The translations under genes were made by a program, and so were the position numbers. Positions 32,157 to 40,387 of a stretch of DNA of 48,791 nt are shown here, in pieces; position 1 is the stretch's first letter; each line of letters begins with the position of its first letter. Below the pieces are notes generated by a model. That model did no database searches and was not told the DNA's origin. It worked only from the letters and a program-made list of their open reading frames with translations. The stretch is from Rhizobium esperanzae (lineage in GTDB: Bacteria > Pseudomonadota > Alphaproteobacteria > Rhizobiales > Rhizobiaceae): assembly GCF_014197615.1 (NCBI RefSeq), contig NZ_JACIFY010000029.1:1-48791 (forward strand). The letters run 5' to 3'.

Positions 32157-33116
32157 TCAGAGCGCCAGCCGGGCGCGCGCCGCCTTGTATTCGGCCTCCA
32201 GCCGGTCGACGAGTTTTTCCACCGGCTCGACGGCCTTGACGGCACTGATGCCCTGGCCGCTGCCCCAGATGTCCTTCCAGGCCTTGGCGCCGCCGGTTGC
32301 CTGCTCGAAATCCATCTTCGAGGGATCGGCCGGAGGCAGATTGTCCGGGTCCATGCCGGCGGCCACGATCGAGGGCTTGAGATAATTGCCGTGTATGCCG
32401 GTGAAATAGTTGGAATAGACGATGTCGCCGGCAGCCCCTTCGACGATCGCCTGCTTGTAGGCTTCGCTGGCGCGCGCCTCCTGCGTGGCGATGAAGGGCG
32501 AGCCGATATAGGCCATGTCGGCGCCCATCGCCTCTGCCGCAAGGATGGCGCCGCCGGTGGCAATCGCCCCGGCAAGCAGCAGCGGCCCGTCGAACCATTC
32601 ACGGATTTCCTGGATCAGCGCGAAGGGCGAGAGCGTGCCGGCATGGCCGCCGGCGCCGGATGCGACCGCAATCAGCCCGTCCGCACCCTTGCGGATGGCC
32701 GAATGGGCGTGGCGGTTGTTGATGATGTCGTGCAGCACGATGCCGCCATAGGAATGCACGGCGGCATTCACCTCCGGCACGGCGCCGAGCGAGGAGATCA
32801 CAACAGGCACCTTGTATTTGACGCAGAGCGACAGGTCGTGCTCCAGCCGCTTGTTCGACATGTGGACGATCTGGTTGACGGCAAAGGGGGCGGCCGGCCG
32901 ATCGGGATGGGCGGCGTCGTGACGGGCGAGTTCTTCGGTAATCTCCGCCAGCCATTCGTCGAGCTGGCTTTCCGGCCGGGCGTTCAGCGCCGGAAAGGCG
33001 CCGATCACACCCGCCTTGCATTGCGCCAGCGTCAGCTTGGGATGCGAGATGATGAACAGCGGCGAGCCGATGACCGGCAGTCTCAATTTGTCCTTGAGGA
33101 TCGGGGGCAGGGCCAT
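32157..33116 (-). CDS. Nitronate monooxygenase family flavoprotein
   Basis: A 319-residue FMN-dependent TIM-barrel protein of the 2-nitropropane dioxygenase/nitronate monooxygenase family. The N-terminal L-P-V-I-G-S-P-L-F-I-I-S, the V-A-S-G-A-G-G-H-A-G motif near residue 155, and A-G-A-I-A-T-G-G-A-I-L-A-A-E-A-M-G-A-D with Y-I-G-S-P-F for FMN binding are visible. Family members oxidise alkyl nitronates. Many bacterial homologues are of uncertain function and often sit in fatty-acid or branched-chain degradation regulons. The start is ATG at 33116 with a modest GGAAG upstream. A TTGACG...CGTCAA palindrome 16 bp upstream links it to fadD control. Confidence 0.88.
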   Translation of the reverse strand: MALPPILKDKLRLPVIGSPLFIISHPKLTLAQCKAGVIGAFPALNARPESQLDEWLAEITEELARHDAAHPDRPAAPFAVNQIVHMSNKRLEHDLSLCVKYKVPVVISSLGAVPEVNAAVHSYGGIVLHDIINNRHAHSAIRKGADGLIAVASGAGGHAGTLSPFALIQEIREWFDGPLLLAGAIATGGAILAAEAMGADMAYIGSPFIATQEARASEAYKQAIVEGAAGDIVYSNYFTGIHGNYLKPSIVAAGMDPDNLPPADPSKMDFEQATGGAKAWKDIWGSGQGISAVKAVEPVEKLVDRLEAEYKAARARLAL

Positions 33117-33131
33117 GGTCCATCGCTTCCA

Positions 33132-33153
33132 TTGACGTTTACGAAAACGTCAA
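33132..33153. promoter_or_regulatory. Candidate operator upstream of the nitronate monooxygenase gene
   Basis: TTGACGTTT and AAACGTCAA arms around a short core, a near-perfect 22-bp palindrome. It shares CGTAAACGTCAA with the site upstream of fadD at 3996-4011. The rest of the 288-bp gap up to 33404 holds no visible gene. Confidence 0.5.
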
Positions 33154-33404
33154 TCTCATAACAGAGAAGAAAAGACGATAAAAGAGCGGCTGCCATGCCT
33201 TCGCCGATTTCGCCGCGAATATATCAGCCCGAGACAGCTCATCATATAAGGTCCGCAAGCGCTGAAACCTGCCGATTATCCCCGCCGATCAACCGCGGCC
33301 CGCCCGCGCAAGGCTTGCGGTTTGCCGCACTTGCCGCTACCGAATTTTGATGGAGAACGGCGGGGATTGCAGTCCGATGCCGAGTTCAAGGTGAAGGACT
33401 TGAC

Positions 33405-34604
33405 GTGAGCGGATTAGAAACGGCCATCAGAACAGCGCTCGACAATTTCGAGCGCGACAATCCGGAGGTTCGAGCGAGGATCTATCAGTCGGCCCGCCAG
33501 GCGCTGGAAGCCGGCCTGCGCAAGCAGGATATCACCGATACCGAGGTCGTCGCCCATCACCGCCATCGCCTGGAAAGCACCATCCACGCCATCGAAAGCG
33601 AGGAGCGCGACCGCCTTCACCCGCGCCAGAGGCCGCCTGAAGTGCCCGTGCCGCCGGTCGTTGAAATGCCGGCGCCGCCGGTTCATCGGGGTGACGTGGC
33701 CGATATCGACAATCTCATCGACGGCCCCGGGGCAGATGCACGGAGCCGCGCTCCCGAGGTGGCCCACGGCCGCCGCGACGATTTCAGCCTCGACGACGTG
33801 CATGCCGGCAGTACCGATCATCTGGCCGCGGCCCCGGTCGGCGACGAGCGGCTTCTGCGCGGCCAGCGCGCCACCGACATGGATTTCCGCCCGGAGCGGG
33901 CGGCAGGCCGCCGCAAGCCGCGCAAATTCTTTTCGCGGCTTCTCGTCTGGTGCGTGCTGCTCGCCTTCATCGGCATCGGCGCCTGGTGGGCGCATACATC
34001 GGGCCTGCTGCTGACGGCGGCCGAACGCGACACCAGCGTCGCCAACCCGCCGGCCAGCACCCAGCCGGAGGATTTCACCGGCAATGACGACAGCGCCGCA
34101 AAAGCGACCCCTCACACCGATGAGCCGGTGACCATCGATCCGCAGAACAGTTTTTCGGCCGATTGGATCCCGCTGTTCAAGCCCGACGACGCCGACAAGA
34201 TCCAGAGCGGCCCGCGGGCGCGCACCGAAAAAATCGCCGAGAATGACGGCCCCGCCATCCGCCTGATTTCTGAAAGCGGTGCAGCCGACGGCAATATCGC
34301 CATCAGCGTGCCGCCTTCGGTGCTGCAGCAGTTGGCCGGCAAATCCTCGACGATCGCGCTGACGCTGCAGTCGACCAGCGACGAGCCGACGCAGGTCACC
34401 GTCGAATGCAATTTCCAGTCGCTCGGCAATTGCGCCCGCCATCGCTTCAACGTCACCCGGGAAAAATCGGATGCGCTGCTGCAGGTGAAGTTCGACCGCT
34501 CGCTGGCGCCGAATGCGCCGGGCACGCTTGTCATCAACAGCGATCTCGACGGCAAGGCGCGCGGCATCAACCTCTTCGCCATCCGCATCCTGCCGGGGCA
34601 ATGA
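33405..34604 (+). CDS. Single-pass membrane protein of unknown function
   Basis: A 399-residue protein. The N-terminal 175 residues are hydrophilic, begin with an amphipathic helix-like stretch (S-G-L-E-T-A-I-R-T-A-L-D-N-F-E-R-D-N-P-E-V-R-A) and are rich in Arg, Asp and Pro. A membrane segment follows at about 180-203 (L-L-V-W-C-V-L-L-A-F-I-G-I-G-A-W-W). The C-terminal 190 residues appear to be a periplasmic beta-rich domain containing two Cys (V-E-C-N-F-Q-S-L-G-N-C-A). The start is GTG at 33405 with AAGGA upstream. I do not recognise a family; the layout suggests a cytoplasmic helical part tied to an envelope domain. Confidence 0.75.
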   Translation: MSGLETAIRTALDNFERDNPEVRARIYQSARQALEAGLRKQDITDTEVVAHHRHRLESTIHAIESEERDRLHPRQRPPEVPVPPVVEMPAPPVHRGDVADIDNLIDGPGADARSRAPEVAHGRRDDFSLDDVHAGSTDHLAAAPVGDERLLRGQRATDMDFRPERAAGRRKPRKFFSRLLVWCVLLAFIGIGAWWAHTSGLLLTAAERDTSVANPPASTQPEDFTGNDDSAAKATPHTDEPVTIDPQNSFSADWIPLFKPDDADKIQSGPRARTEKIAENDGPAIRLISESGAADGNIAISVPPSVLQQLAGKSSTIALTLQSTSDEPTQVTVECNFQSLGNCARHRFNVTREKSDALLQVKFDRSLAPNAPGTLVINSDLDGKARGINLFAIRILPGQ

Positions 34605-34717
34605 TGTGGAATTGCCACCTTTTATTTTACGCGATCCTCACGCAAAGCCGCTGGCTCATTTGGTGAAATTCTTCCGGGCGTCTCGCCTCTTGCTCATCTC
34701 GCCCCCCACTCTCCGTC

Positions 34718-34843
34718 ATACTCGGGCTTGACCCGAGTATCCATGCCGCAAGCGCTTCGCTTGAATTTGTTGGGTGGCGGTCGCCTCAGTTCAACAGAAA
34801 TGAAGTGCTCACCCGCATGGGTCCTCGGGTCAAGCCCGAGGAC
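34718..34843. repeat. Composite palindromic repeat (same type as 13889-14185)
   Basis: ATACTCGGG/CCCGAGTAT at 34718-34740 and GTCCTCGGG/CCCGAGGAC at 34821-34843, each with a 5-base loop, in the reverse order from the copy near 14 kb. It fills most of the 351-bp gap between convergent genes; no gene is seen there. Confidence 0.8.
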
Positions 34844-34955
34844 GACGGAGGGGGGGAGCCTGTGTGGCAAGTAGCGCGAGCGCGCGGTGATTTTGTGCCA
34901 GCCTCGGCGAAGCCAATGGCTCCGGCTTTCCGCTCGCCGCCTGTTCCAGGAAGCC

Positions 34956-35837
34956 TTATTTCAAGAATCCATGCCCGGAGCCGATGATCTCCTCATCGAC
35001 GGTGCCGAGCACCTTCTTGTCCTTGCCGTCATAATCCATCCGGTTCAGCATGTGGCGGATCAGTTCGAGGCGGGCCCGCCGCTTGTCGTTGGCGCGGATC
35101 ACCGTCCACGGCGCGAAATCCGTATGGGTTTCCTTCAGCATCCGGTCGCGCTTTTCGCTGTAATCGTTCCATTTCGTCAGCGCCGCTATATCCATCGACG
35201 ATAGTTTCCAGACTTTCAGCGGGTCGTGCCGGCGGTCGTGGAAGCGCTTCAGCTGCATCTCGCGGCCGATATCGAGATAGAATTTGAAGAAGAAGATGCC
35301 CTCATGGGCGATGATTTTTTCAAGCTGCGGCGCCTGTTTGAGAAAATCCTCGTATTGCTGCGGCGTGCAGAAGCCCATCACCGGCTCGACGCCGGCGCGG
35401 TTGTACCAGGAGCGGTCGAACAGCACGAATTCGCCCGCGGTCGGAAACTGCGCGACATAACGCTGGAAATACCATTGCCCCTGTTCGCGCTCGGTCGGCT
35501 TCGTCAACGCCACGACGCGGGCAAGGCGGGGGTTCATATTCGCCGCGGAAGCCGAGATCGCCCCGCCCTTGCCGGCCGCATCGCGGCCTTCGAACAGCGC
35601 CATCACCCGCTTGCCGGTCGCCTGCAGCCAGAACTGCACCTTGACGAGTTCCACCTGCAGCTTTTCCAGCTGCTCGACATAATCTTCTTCCTTGAGTTTC
35701 TTCTTGTAGGGAAATTCGCCGGATTCAAGCGCGTGTTCCTCCACCCAATCCGGCAGAACGGGATCGTCGACATCGAAGATGCGTTTCTCTCCGCGAATAT
35801 CCAGCGCCACGGCCCTGCTTTCGACGTCCTCGCCCAT
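34956..35837 (-). CDS. ppk2: Polyphosphate kinase 2
   Basis: A 293-residue one-domain PPK2, which uses polyphosphate to phosphorylate nucleoside diphosphates (or makes polyphosphate in reverse). Walker A is G-R-D-A-A-G-K-G-G-A, the lid region has the R-V-V-A-L-x-K-P-T-E-R-E-Q-G-Q-W-Y-F-Q-R-Y block, and Walker B is F-D-R-S-W-Y-N-R-A-G-V-E. Length and motifs fit class I. The start is ATG at 35837 after GAGGAGAGGCAC; a longer frame to 35930 enters the promoter region. It is divergent from phoR, placing polyphosphate turnover beside the phosphate regulon. Confidence 0.93.
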   Translation of the reverse strand: MGEDVESRAVALDIRGEKRIFDVDDPVLPDWVEEHALESGEFPYKKKLKEEDYVEQLEKLQVELVKVQFWLQATGKRVMALFEGRDAAGKGGAISASAANMNPRLARVVALTKPTEREQGQWYFQRYVAQFPTAGEFVLFDRSWYNRAGVEPVMGFCTPQQYEDFLKQAPQLEKIIAHEGIFFFKFYLDIGREMQLKRFHDRRHDPLKVWKLSSMDIAALTKWNDYSEKRDRMLKETHTDFAPWTVIRANDKRRARLELIRHMLNRMDYDGKDKKVLGTVDEEIIGSGHGFLK

Positions 35838-36045
35838 GTGCCTCTCCTCAGCCCGATCGGTTCTTTCTCTCAGGCGAACACAGTTACCGTTGAAAATCAA
35901 ATCTTTCGCGGTCGGTCGATAATTTTTCATGGGTTTTGGCTGCGGCCCTTCGCATCACGGCGGCATCCGGAAAATTTCTGTCATGAATCGCCGCTATCAG
36001 GCAGAGTTCAATATAAATATAAACGAATCGACGCCGCGAGGGCAC

Positions 36046-37302
36046 TTGCAAGACGAAACATCGTGGACAACCAGCCTGTTGGCGCGCATCCGGCGCGAGC
36101 GGCCGGTGCTGCTTGCGGCAATCCTCAGCGCCCTTGTCGCCCTTGCCGCCGGCATGAACAAATGGGTCGTGTTCGGTCTCCTGCTGGCCATGGTCCTGAC
36201 CGCGCTCTTCAACGAGGCGCCTGTCATCAAGGCCGAGCCCGTCGAGCCGGCGAAGATCGAGCCGGAAGCGCCGCCGAGCCGGCTGCCGGAGATTTCCGCC
36301 ACGCTTTCCGGCCTCGACATCCCGGTCATGGTGCTGTCCGACGACGCTTCGGTGCTTTTCCAGAACCGCGCCGCCGAAAAGGCCTTCGGCGAGATGGCGC
36401 TCGGCGCCCATATATCGGCCCGTCTGCGCTCGCCTGGTGTGCTCGACATGGTACGCGAAACCATCGCCACCAACGCCCCGAACCAGATCGAGCATGCCGA
36501 GCGGCTGCCCTCAGAGCGCGTCTATATCGTGCGCAGCGCGCCCATTGAATTCGCGGCCGAAGAGGGCGTGCGCGAACGTTATTTCATCCTCTCCTTCCGC
36601 GATATTTCAGAGGTCCGCCGCATCGACCGCATGCGGTCGGATTTCGTCGCCAATGCCAGCCATGAGCTGCGCACGCCGCTTGCCTCGCTGCGCGGCTTCA
36701 TCGAGACCATCCAGGGGCCGGCGAAGAACGATCTGAAGGCGCAGGCGCGTTTCCTCGCCATCATGTTCGATCAGACGACGCGCATGAGCCGGCTGGTCGA
36801 CGATCTTTTGTCGCTGTCGCGGCTGGAGCTGAAATCGCATATCGCCCCGGACGAGAAGATCGATCTGGTGCCGCTGCTCGGCCATGTCCGGGATTCGCTG
36901 GTGCCGCTGGCAAGGGATGTCGGGGTCGCCATCAACCTGCATCTGCCGGATGGCAAGGTCGAGGTGCTGGGAGACCGCGACGAGCTTGTCCAAGTCTTCG
37001 AGAACCTGATGGAAAATGCCTGCAAATACGGCCAGGAGGGCGAGGTCGTCGATGTCTGGCTGAAGAACGGCGCCGGTGAGCCGGTCGAGGTCAGCATCAT
37101 CGACAAGGGGCCGGGCATTCCGGCCGAGCATGTGCCGCGCCTGACCGAGCGTTTCTACCGCGTCAGCATCGAAGACAGCCGCTCGAAAAAAGGCACCGGC
37201 CTCGGCCTCGCCATCGTCAAACACATCCTCACCCGCCACCGCGCCCGCCTGATCGTCAAATCCGAAGTCGGCAAGGGCACCGATTTCACCGTCCGCTTCT
37301 GA
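36046..37302 (+). CDS. phoR: Phosphate regulon sensor histidine kinase
   Basis: The membrane sensor kinase for phosphate starvation. Two close hydrophobic segments near the N-terminus (V-L-L-A-A-I-L-S-A-L-V-A-L-A-A-G and W-V-V-F-G-L-L-L-A-M-V-L) precede a PAS domain. HisKA carries the phospho-acceptor His in N-A-S-H-E-L-R-T-P (about residue 205), and HATPase has N-box E-N-A-C-K-Y-G, D-K-G-P-G-I-P and G-T-G-L-G-L-A-I-V-K. The open frame extends to an ATG at 35983 and beyond, but 35990-36035 is AT-rich, uses rare ATA codons and looks like a promoter. The TTG at 36046 after GAGGG is therefore preferred, giving 418 residues. PhoB is encoded at the far end of the same cluster. Confidence 0.9.
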   Translation: MQDETSWTTSLLARIRRERPVLLAAILSALVALAAGMNKWVVFGLLLAMVLTALFNEAPVIKAEPVEPAKIEPEAPPSRLPEISATLSGLDIPVMVLSDDASVLFQNRAAEKAFGEMALGAHISARLRSPGVLDMVRETIATNAPNQIEHAERLPSERVYIVRSAPIEFAAEEGVRERYFILSFRDISEVRRIDRMRSDFVANASHELRTPLASLRGFIETIQGPAKNDLKAQARFLAIMFDQTTRMSRLVDDLLSLSRLELKSHIAPDEKIDLVPLLGHVRDSLVPLARDVGVAINLHLPDGKVEVLGDRDELVQVFENLMENACKYGQEGEVVDVWLKNGAGEPVEVSIIDKGPGIPAEHVPRLTERFYRVSIEDSRSKKGTGLGLAIVKHILTRHRARLIVKSEVGKGTDFTVRF

Positions 37303-37394
37303 CGTGTCCTGTGAGAGGTCTGCGAGGAACGGAGAGGTCGCGGCTATCCCGCTTCGCCCGGTTTACAAAGGTGCCGGCAGGCGGATGAGGGGCA
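37301..37394. repeat. Mosaic repeat fragment (RIME-like) after phoR
   Basis: GAACGGAGAGGT, CTTCGCCC..GTTTAC and GGTGCCGGCAGGCGGATGAG blocks match the right half of the copy at 48604-48740. It abuts the phoR stop codon and lies within the 402-bp gap before pstS. Confidence 0.7.
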
Positions 37395-37570
37395 AATTCC
37401 ACGCAACGACTTTGATGAGGGAACGTGGGTCAGAAAGGCGCCCGGCAACCGCTGGGCCGTCTATGAAAAATTTTGCAATGTCAGGTCGAGAATACGGTCT
37501 GAATTTTGCCGTCCGTCGACGTGATTAGTTGGATCCCGTATAATTTATAATTCAAAAACAACAACTTAAC

Positions 37571-37599
37571 CTGTCACAAATGTTTCACCGATTTGACAT
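37571..37599 (+). promoter_or_regulatory. Pho box upstream of pstS
   Basis: CTGTCACAAATGTTTCAC is a good match to the two-half-site PhoB box (CTGTCAT-N4-CTGTCAT), with a third 11-base-spaced repeat (TTTGACAT). It lies about 115 bp before pstS and should give strong phosphate-starvation induction of pstSCAB-phoU-phoB. Confidence 0.8.
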
Positions 37600-37704
37600 A
37601 AAAGGACGGTGCTTACAGCGCTAAGAGAGTCCCGCCGATGAAAAAAGGCAATGCGAGGGCCTCTCTAGGCCGCACTCACACAAGCCCAATGCCGGGAGAT
37701 TCAA

Positions 37705-38739
37705 ATGAACACCTTTAAGCTCACCGTTGCCGCGCTCGCTGCAACCGCCGCTTTCGCTGGCGCTGCCGTCGCCCGCGACCAGATTCAGGTTGCTGGTTCG
37801 TCCACCGTCCTGCCTTACGCAAAGATCGTAGCCGAGTCCTTCGGCGAGACCTTCACCAACTTCAAGACGCCGGTCGTCGAATCCGGCGGCACGGGCGCTG
37901 GTCTGAAGGAATTCTGCAAGGGCGTTGGCGAAGACACCATCGACATTGCAAACGCTTCGCGTCCGATCAACAAGAATGAAGCCGAAGCCTGCAAGGCAGC
38001 CGGCGTAACGGACATCCAGGAAGTCAAGATCGGTTATGACGGCATCGTCTTCGCAACCGACGCTTCCAACCCCGACGTCGCTTACGTCCCGGCTGACATC
38101 TACAAGGCTCTGGCTGCTCAGGTCGTCGTCGACGGCAAGCTCGTTGCCAACCCCTACAAGAAGTGGTCGGAAGTCAACCCGAAGCTCCCGGCTGTTGATA
38201 TCGCTGCCTACATCCCGGGCGAAAAGCACGGCACCCGCGAAGTCTTCGAACAGAACGTCCTCGCTGCCGGCTGCAAGGCTTCGGGCGCTGTAGACGTGAT
38301 CGCCAAGGAAATCTCCGACAAGGCCGCCCAGGGCAAGGCTTGCGTCGCAGTCCGCAAGGACGGCGCTGCAGTCGACATCGACGGCGACTATCCGGAAACG
38401 CTGGCTCGCATCGCCGCCAACAAGACCGGCGTCGGCGTATTCGGCCTTTCCTTCTATGAAAACAACGCCGACAAGCTCAAGGTCGCAACCGTGAACGGCA
38501 TCGTTCCGTCCACCGAGACGATCTCCAACGGCACCTACCCGGTTTCCCGCCCGCTGTTCTTCTACGTCAAGAAGGCACATCTCGGCGCCGTTCCGGGCCT
38601 GAAGGAATACGTCAACTTCTTCGTATCCGACCAGATGATCGGCCCCGACGGCCCGCTGGCTGAATACGGCCTGGTTGCCGCTCCGGATGCCGAGCGCGAC
38701 GCGATCCGCAAGGACGTCGAAGCCGGCAAGTCCATGTAA
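37705..38739 (+). CDS. pstS: Phosphate ABC transporter substrate-binding protein
   Basis: The periplasmic phosphate receptor of the high-affinity Pst system, 344 residues. The signal peptide is clear (M-N-T-F-K-L-T, cleavage near A-V-A-R-D). The mature start Q-I-Q-V-A-G-S-S-T-V-L-P-Y and E-S-G-G-T-G-A-G-L-K-E-F-C are phosphate-binding regions of this family, and R-P-I-N-K-N-E is also typical. The start has GGGAGATT upstream. Codons are strongly biased to preferred forms compared with neighbours, fitting high expression. A Pho box lies upstream and a GC hairpin follows the stop. Confidence 0.96.
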   Translation: MNTFKLTVAALAATAAFAGAAVARDQIQVAGSSTVLPYAKIVAESFGETFTNFKTPVVESGGTGAGLKEFCKGVGEDTIDIANASRPINKNEAEACKAAGVTDIQEVKIGYDGIVFATDASNPDVAYVPADIYKALAAQVVVDGKLVANPYKKWSEVNPKLPAVDIAAYIPGEKHGTREVFEQNVLAAGCKASGAVDVIAKEISDKAAQGKACVAVRKDGAAVDIDGDYPETLARIAANKTGVGVFGLSFYENNADKLKVATVNGIVPSTETISNGTYPVSRPLFFYVKKAHLGAVPGLKEYVNFFVSDQMIGPDGPLAEYGLVAAPDAERDAIRKDVEAGKSM

Positions 38740-38746
38740 TGCCTTT

Positions 38747-38777
38747 GCCGGCGCGGTGTCTCAAAACCCGCGCCGGC
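38747..38777 (+). promoter_or_regulatory. Intercistronic hairpin after pstS
   Basis: A perfect 10-bp stem GCCGGCGCGG/CCGCGCCGGC around an 11-base loop, without a T run, 8 bp after the pstS stop. It probably lets pstS be expressed above the membrane components. Confidence 0.7.
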
Positions 38778-38905
38778 ATTGCCTTATCCCTTTGCGCGCC
38801 AGCGTTTGCGGTGCCGCAGGGTTGAATTCATTCCGCATGATTGGAAGCTGCAGGCGGCTATGAAGCTGCCGGGCTTTGGGGGCTACGGGCCTGGGGACGT
38901 AACGA

Positions 38906-40387
38906 ATGAGCACATCCATCATACTTTTGTGCCTTGTGGTGATCGGTGCCGCCGCCTATCTGGTCGCGCGCAGCCGGGCCGCAGCACTTGCCGGCGGCCG
39001 ATCCTCGGCGCTGCATTCACGGCCGGCCTATTACGGCGCCTATGCGGCGATCTGGGCCGTTCTTCCCGCCCTCATCGTCCTCTGCGTCTGGCTCTCGGTC
39101 AGCCCCGGCATCATCCAGTCTTCGGTTCGCGGCGGTTTTCCTGCCGAGGTCAAGGCGCAAGCCGCCGTCGAGCAGGATCTCGGCTATTCCATGGTGGCGA
39201 CCGTCGCCCGCGGCCTGACAATGCTGACGGCGGATGAAACCGCCGCCCTTGCCGGCGATCCGGCCGCTCTCCAGGCCAAGCTCAGCGAAAAGGGCGTGCC
39301 GCTTGCCGGCCAGCCCCAGCCTTATATGCTCGATGCCGCCAAGACGCTCAACGCCATGAGCGCGACGAGCCGCCTCGCGATGACGGCGGTCGTCTTCATT
39401 CTGGCCGTTGCCGGCGCCTTCTATGCGCTGCGCGCCATCGCCCCGCGCTTCCGCGCCCGCAACCGGGTCGAGCGCGTCATGCTCTGGGGCCTGCTGCTTG
39501 CCTCTTCGATCGCCATCCTGACGACGATCGGCATCGTGCTGTCCATGCTGTCGGAAGCCGCACGCTTCTTTGCCGCCGTTCCCGCCGGCGAATTCTTCTT
39601 CGGCACCGTCTGGGATCCGCGTTTTGCCGGTGCCGGCAGCTCGTCCTTCGGCCAGTTCGGCCTCATCCCGCTGCTGCTCGGCACGCTCTATATCGGTCTG
39701 GTGGCCATGCTCGTCGCCGTGCCGGTCGGCCTTTTCGCCGCCATCTACATGGCCGAATACGCCTCGCCGAAGCTGCGCGGGGTCGCCAAGCCGCTGCTCG
39801 AAGTGCTGGCCGGCATCCCGACGATCGTCTACGGCTTCTTCGCGCTCGTCACCGTCGGCCCGTTCCTGCGCGATTTTTCGGCCCAGATCAGCGGGCTACT
39901 CTCCGGCAGCTACACCAACTTCATCCAGGCGCAGAGCGTTCTGACGGCTGGCATCGTCATGGGCATCATGCTGATCCCCTACGTGTCCTCGCTGTCGGAC
40001 GACATCATCACCGCCGTGCCGCGGGCCCTGCGTGACGGTTCGCTCGGTCTCGGCGCCACCCGCTCCGAAACCATCAAGAAGGTGGTCCTGCCGGCCGCTC
40101 TTCCCGGCATCGTCGGCGCATTGCTGATGACGGCCTCGCGCGCCATCGGCGAAACCATGATCGTCGTGCTGGCCGCCGGTGTCGCCGCCCGCATCCAGAT
40201 CAACCCCTTCGAGCCGATGACGACGGTGACCGTCAAGATCGTCAACCAGCTGACCGGCGACCTCGAATTCACCTCGCCGCAGACGCTGGTTGCCTTCGCC
40301 CTCGGCATCACGCTGTTCTGCATCACGCTTTGCCTCAACATCTATGCGCTCTACATCGTGCGCAAATACCGGGAGCAGTACGAATGA
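38906..40387 (+). CDS. pstC: Phosphate ABC transporter permease PstC
   Basis: A 493-residue inner-membrane permease, well over the roughly 320 residues of enteric PstC. The extra length is an N-terminal membrane segment plus a hydrophilic region (to about residue 150), as found in alpha-proteobacterial PstC. The C-terminal half carries the usual transport domain: V-A-V-P-V-G-L-F-A-A-I-Y-M-A-E-Y, L-E-V-L-A-G-I-P-T-I-V-Y-G-F-F and L-G-A-T-R-S-E-T-I-K-K-V-V-L-P-A-A-L-P-G-I. The stop overlaps the pstA start by 4 bp. It lies 166 bp after pstS, past the hairpin. Confidence 0.93.
   Translation: MSTSIILLCLVVIGAAAYLVARSRAAALAGGRSSALHSRPAYYGAYAAIWAVLPALIVLCVWLSVSPGIIQSSVRGGFPAEVKAQAAVEQDLGYSMVATVARGLTMLTADETAALAGDPAALQAKLSEKGVPLAGQPQPYMLDAAKTLNAMSATSRLAMTAVVFILAVAGAFYALRAIAPRFRARNRVERVMLWGLLLASSIAILTTIGIVLSMLSEAARFFAAVPAGEFFFGTVWDPRFAGAGSSSFGQFGLIPLLLGTLYIGLVAMLVAVPVGLFAAIYMAEYASPKLRGVAKPLLEVLAGIPTIVYGFFALVTVGPFLRDFSAQISGLLSGSYTNFIQAQSVLTAGIVMGIMLIPYVSSLSDDIITAVPRALRDGSLGLGATRSETIKKVVLPAALPGIVGALLMTASRAIGETMIVVLAAGVAARIQINPFEPMTTVTVKIVNQLTGDLEFTSPQTLVAFALGITLFCITLCLNIYALYIVRKYREQYE

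Noticed and set aside
37621..38580. 319-codon frame antisense to pstS
   Set aside because: pstS is certain on the other strand, and this frame mirrors its strong codon bias.
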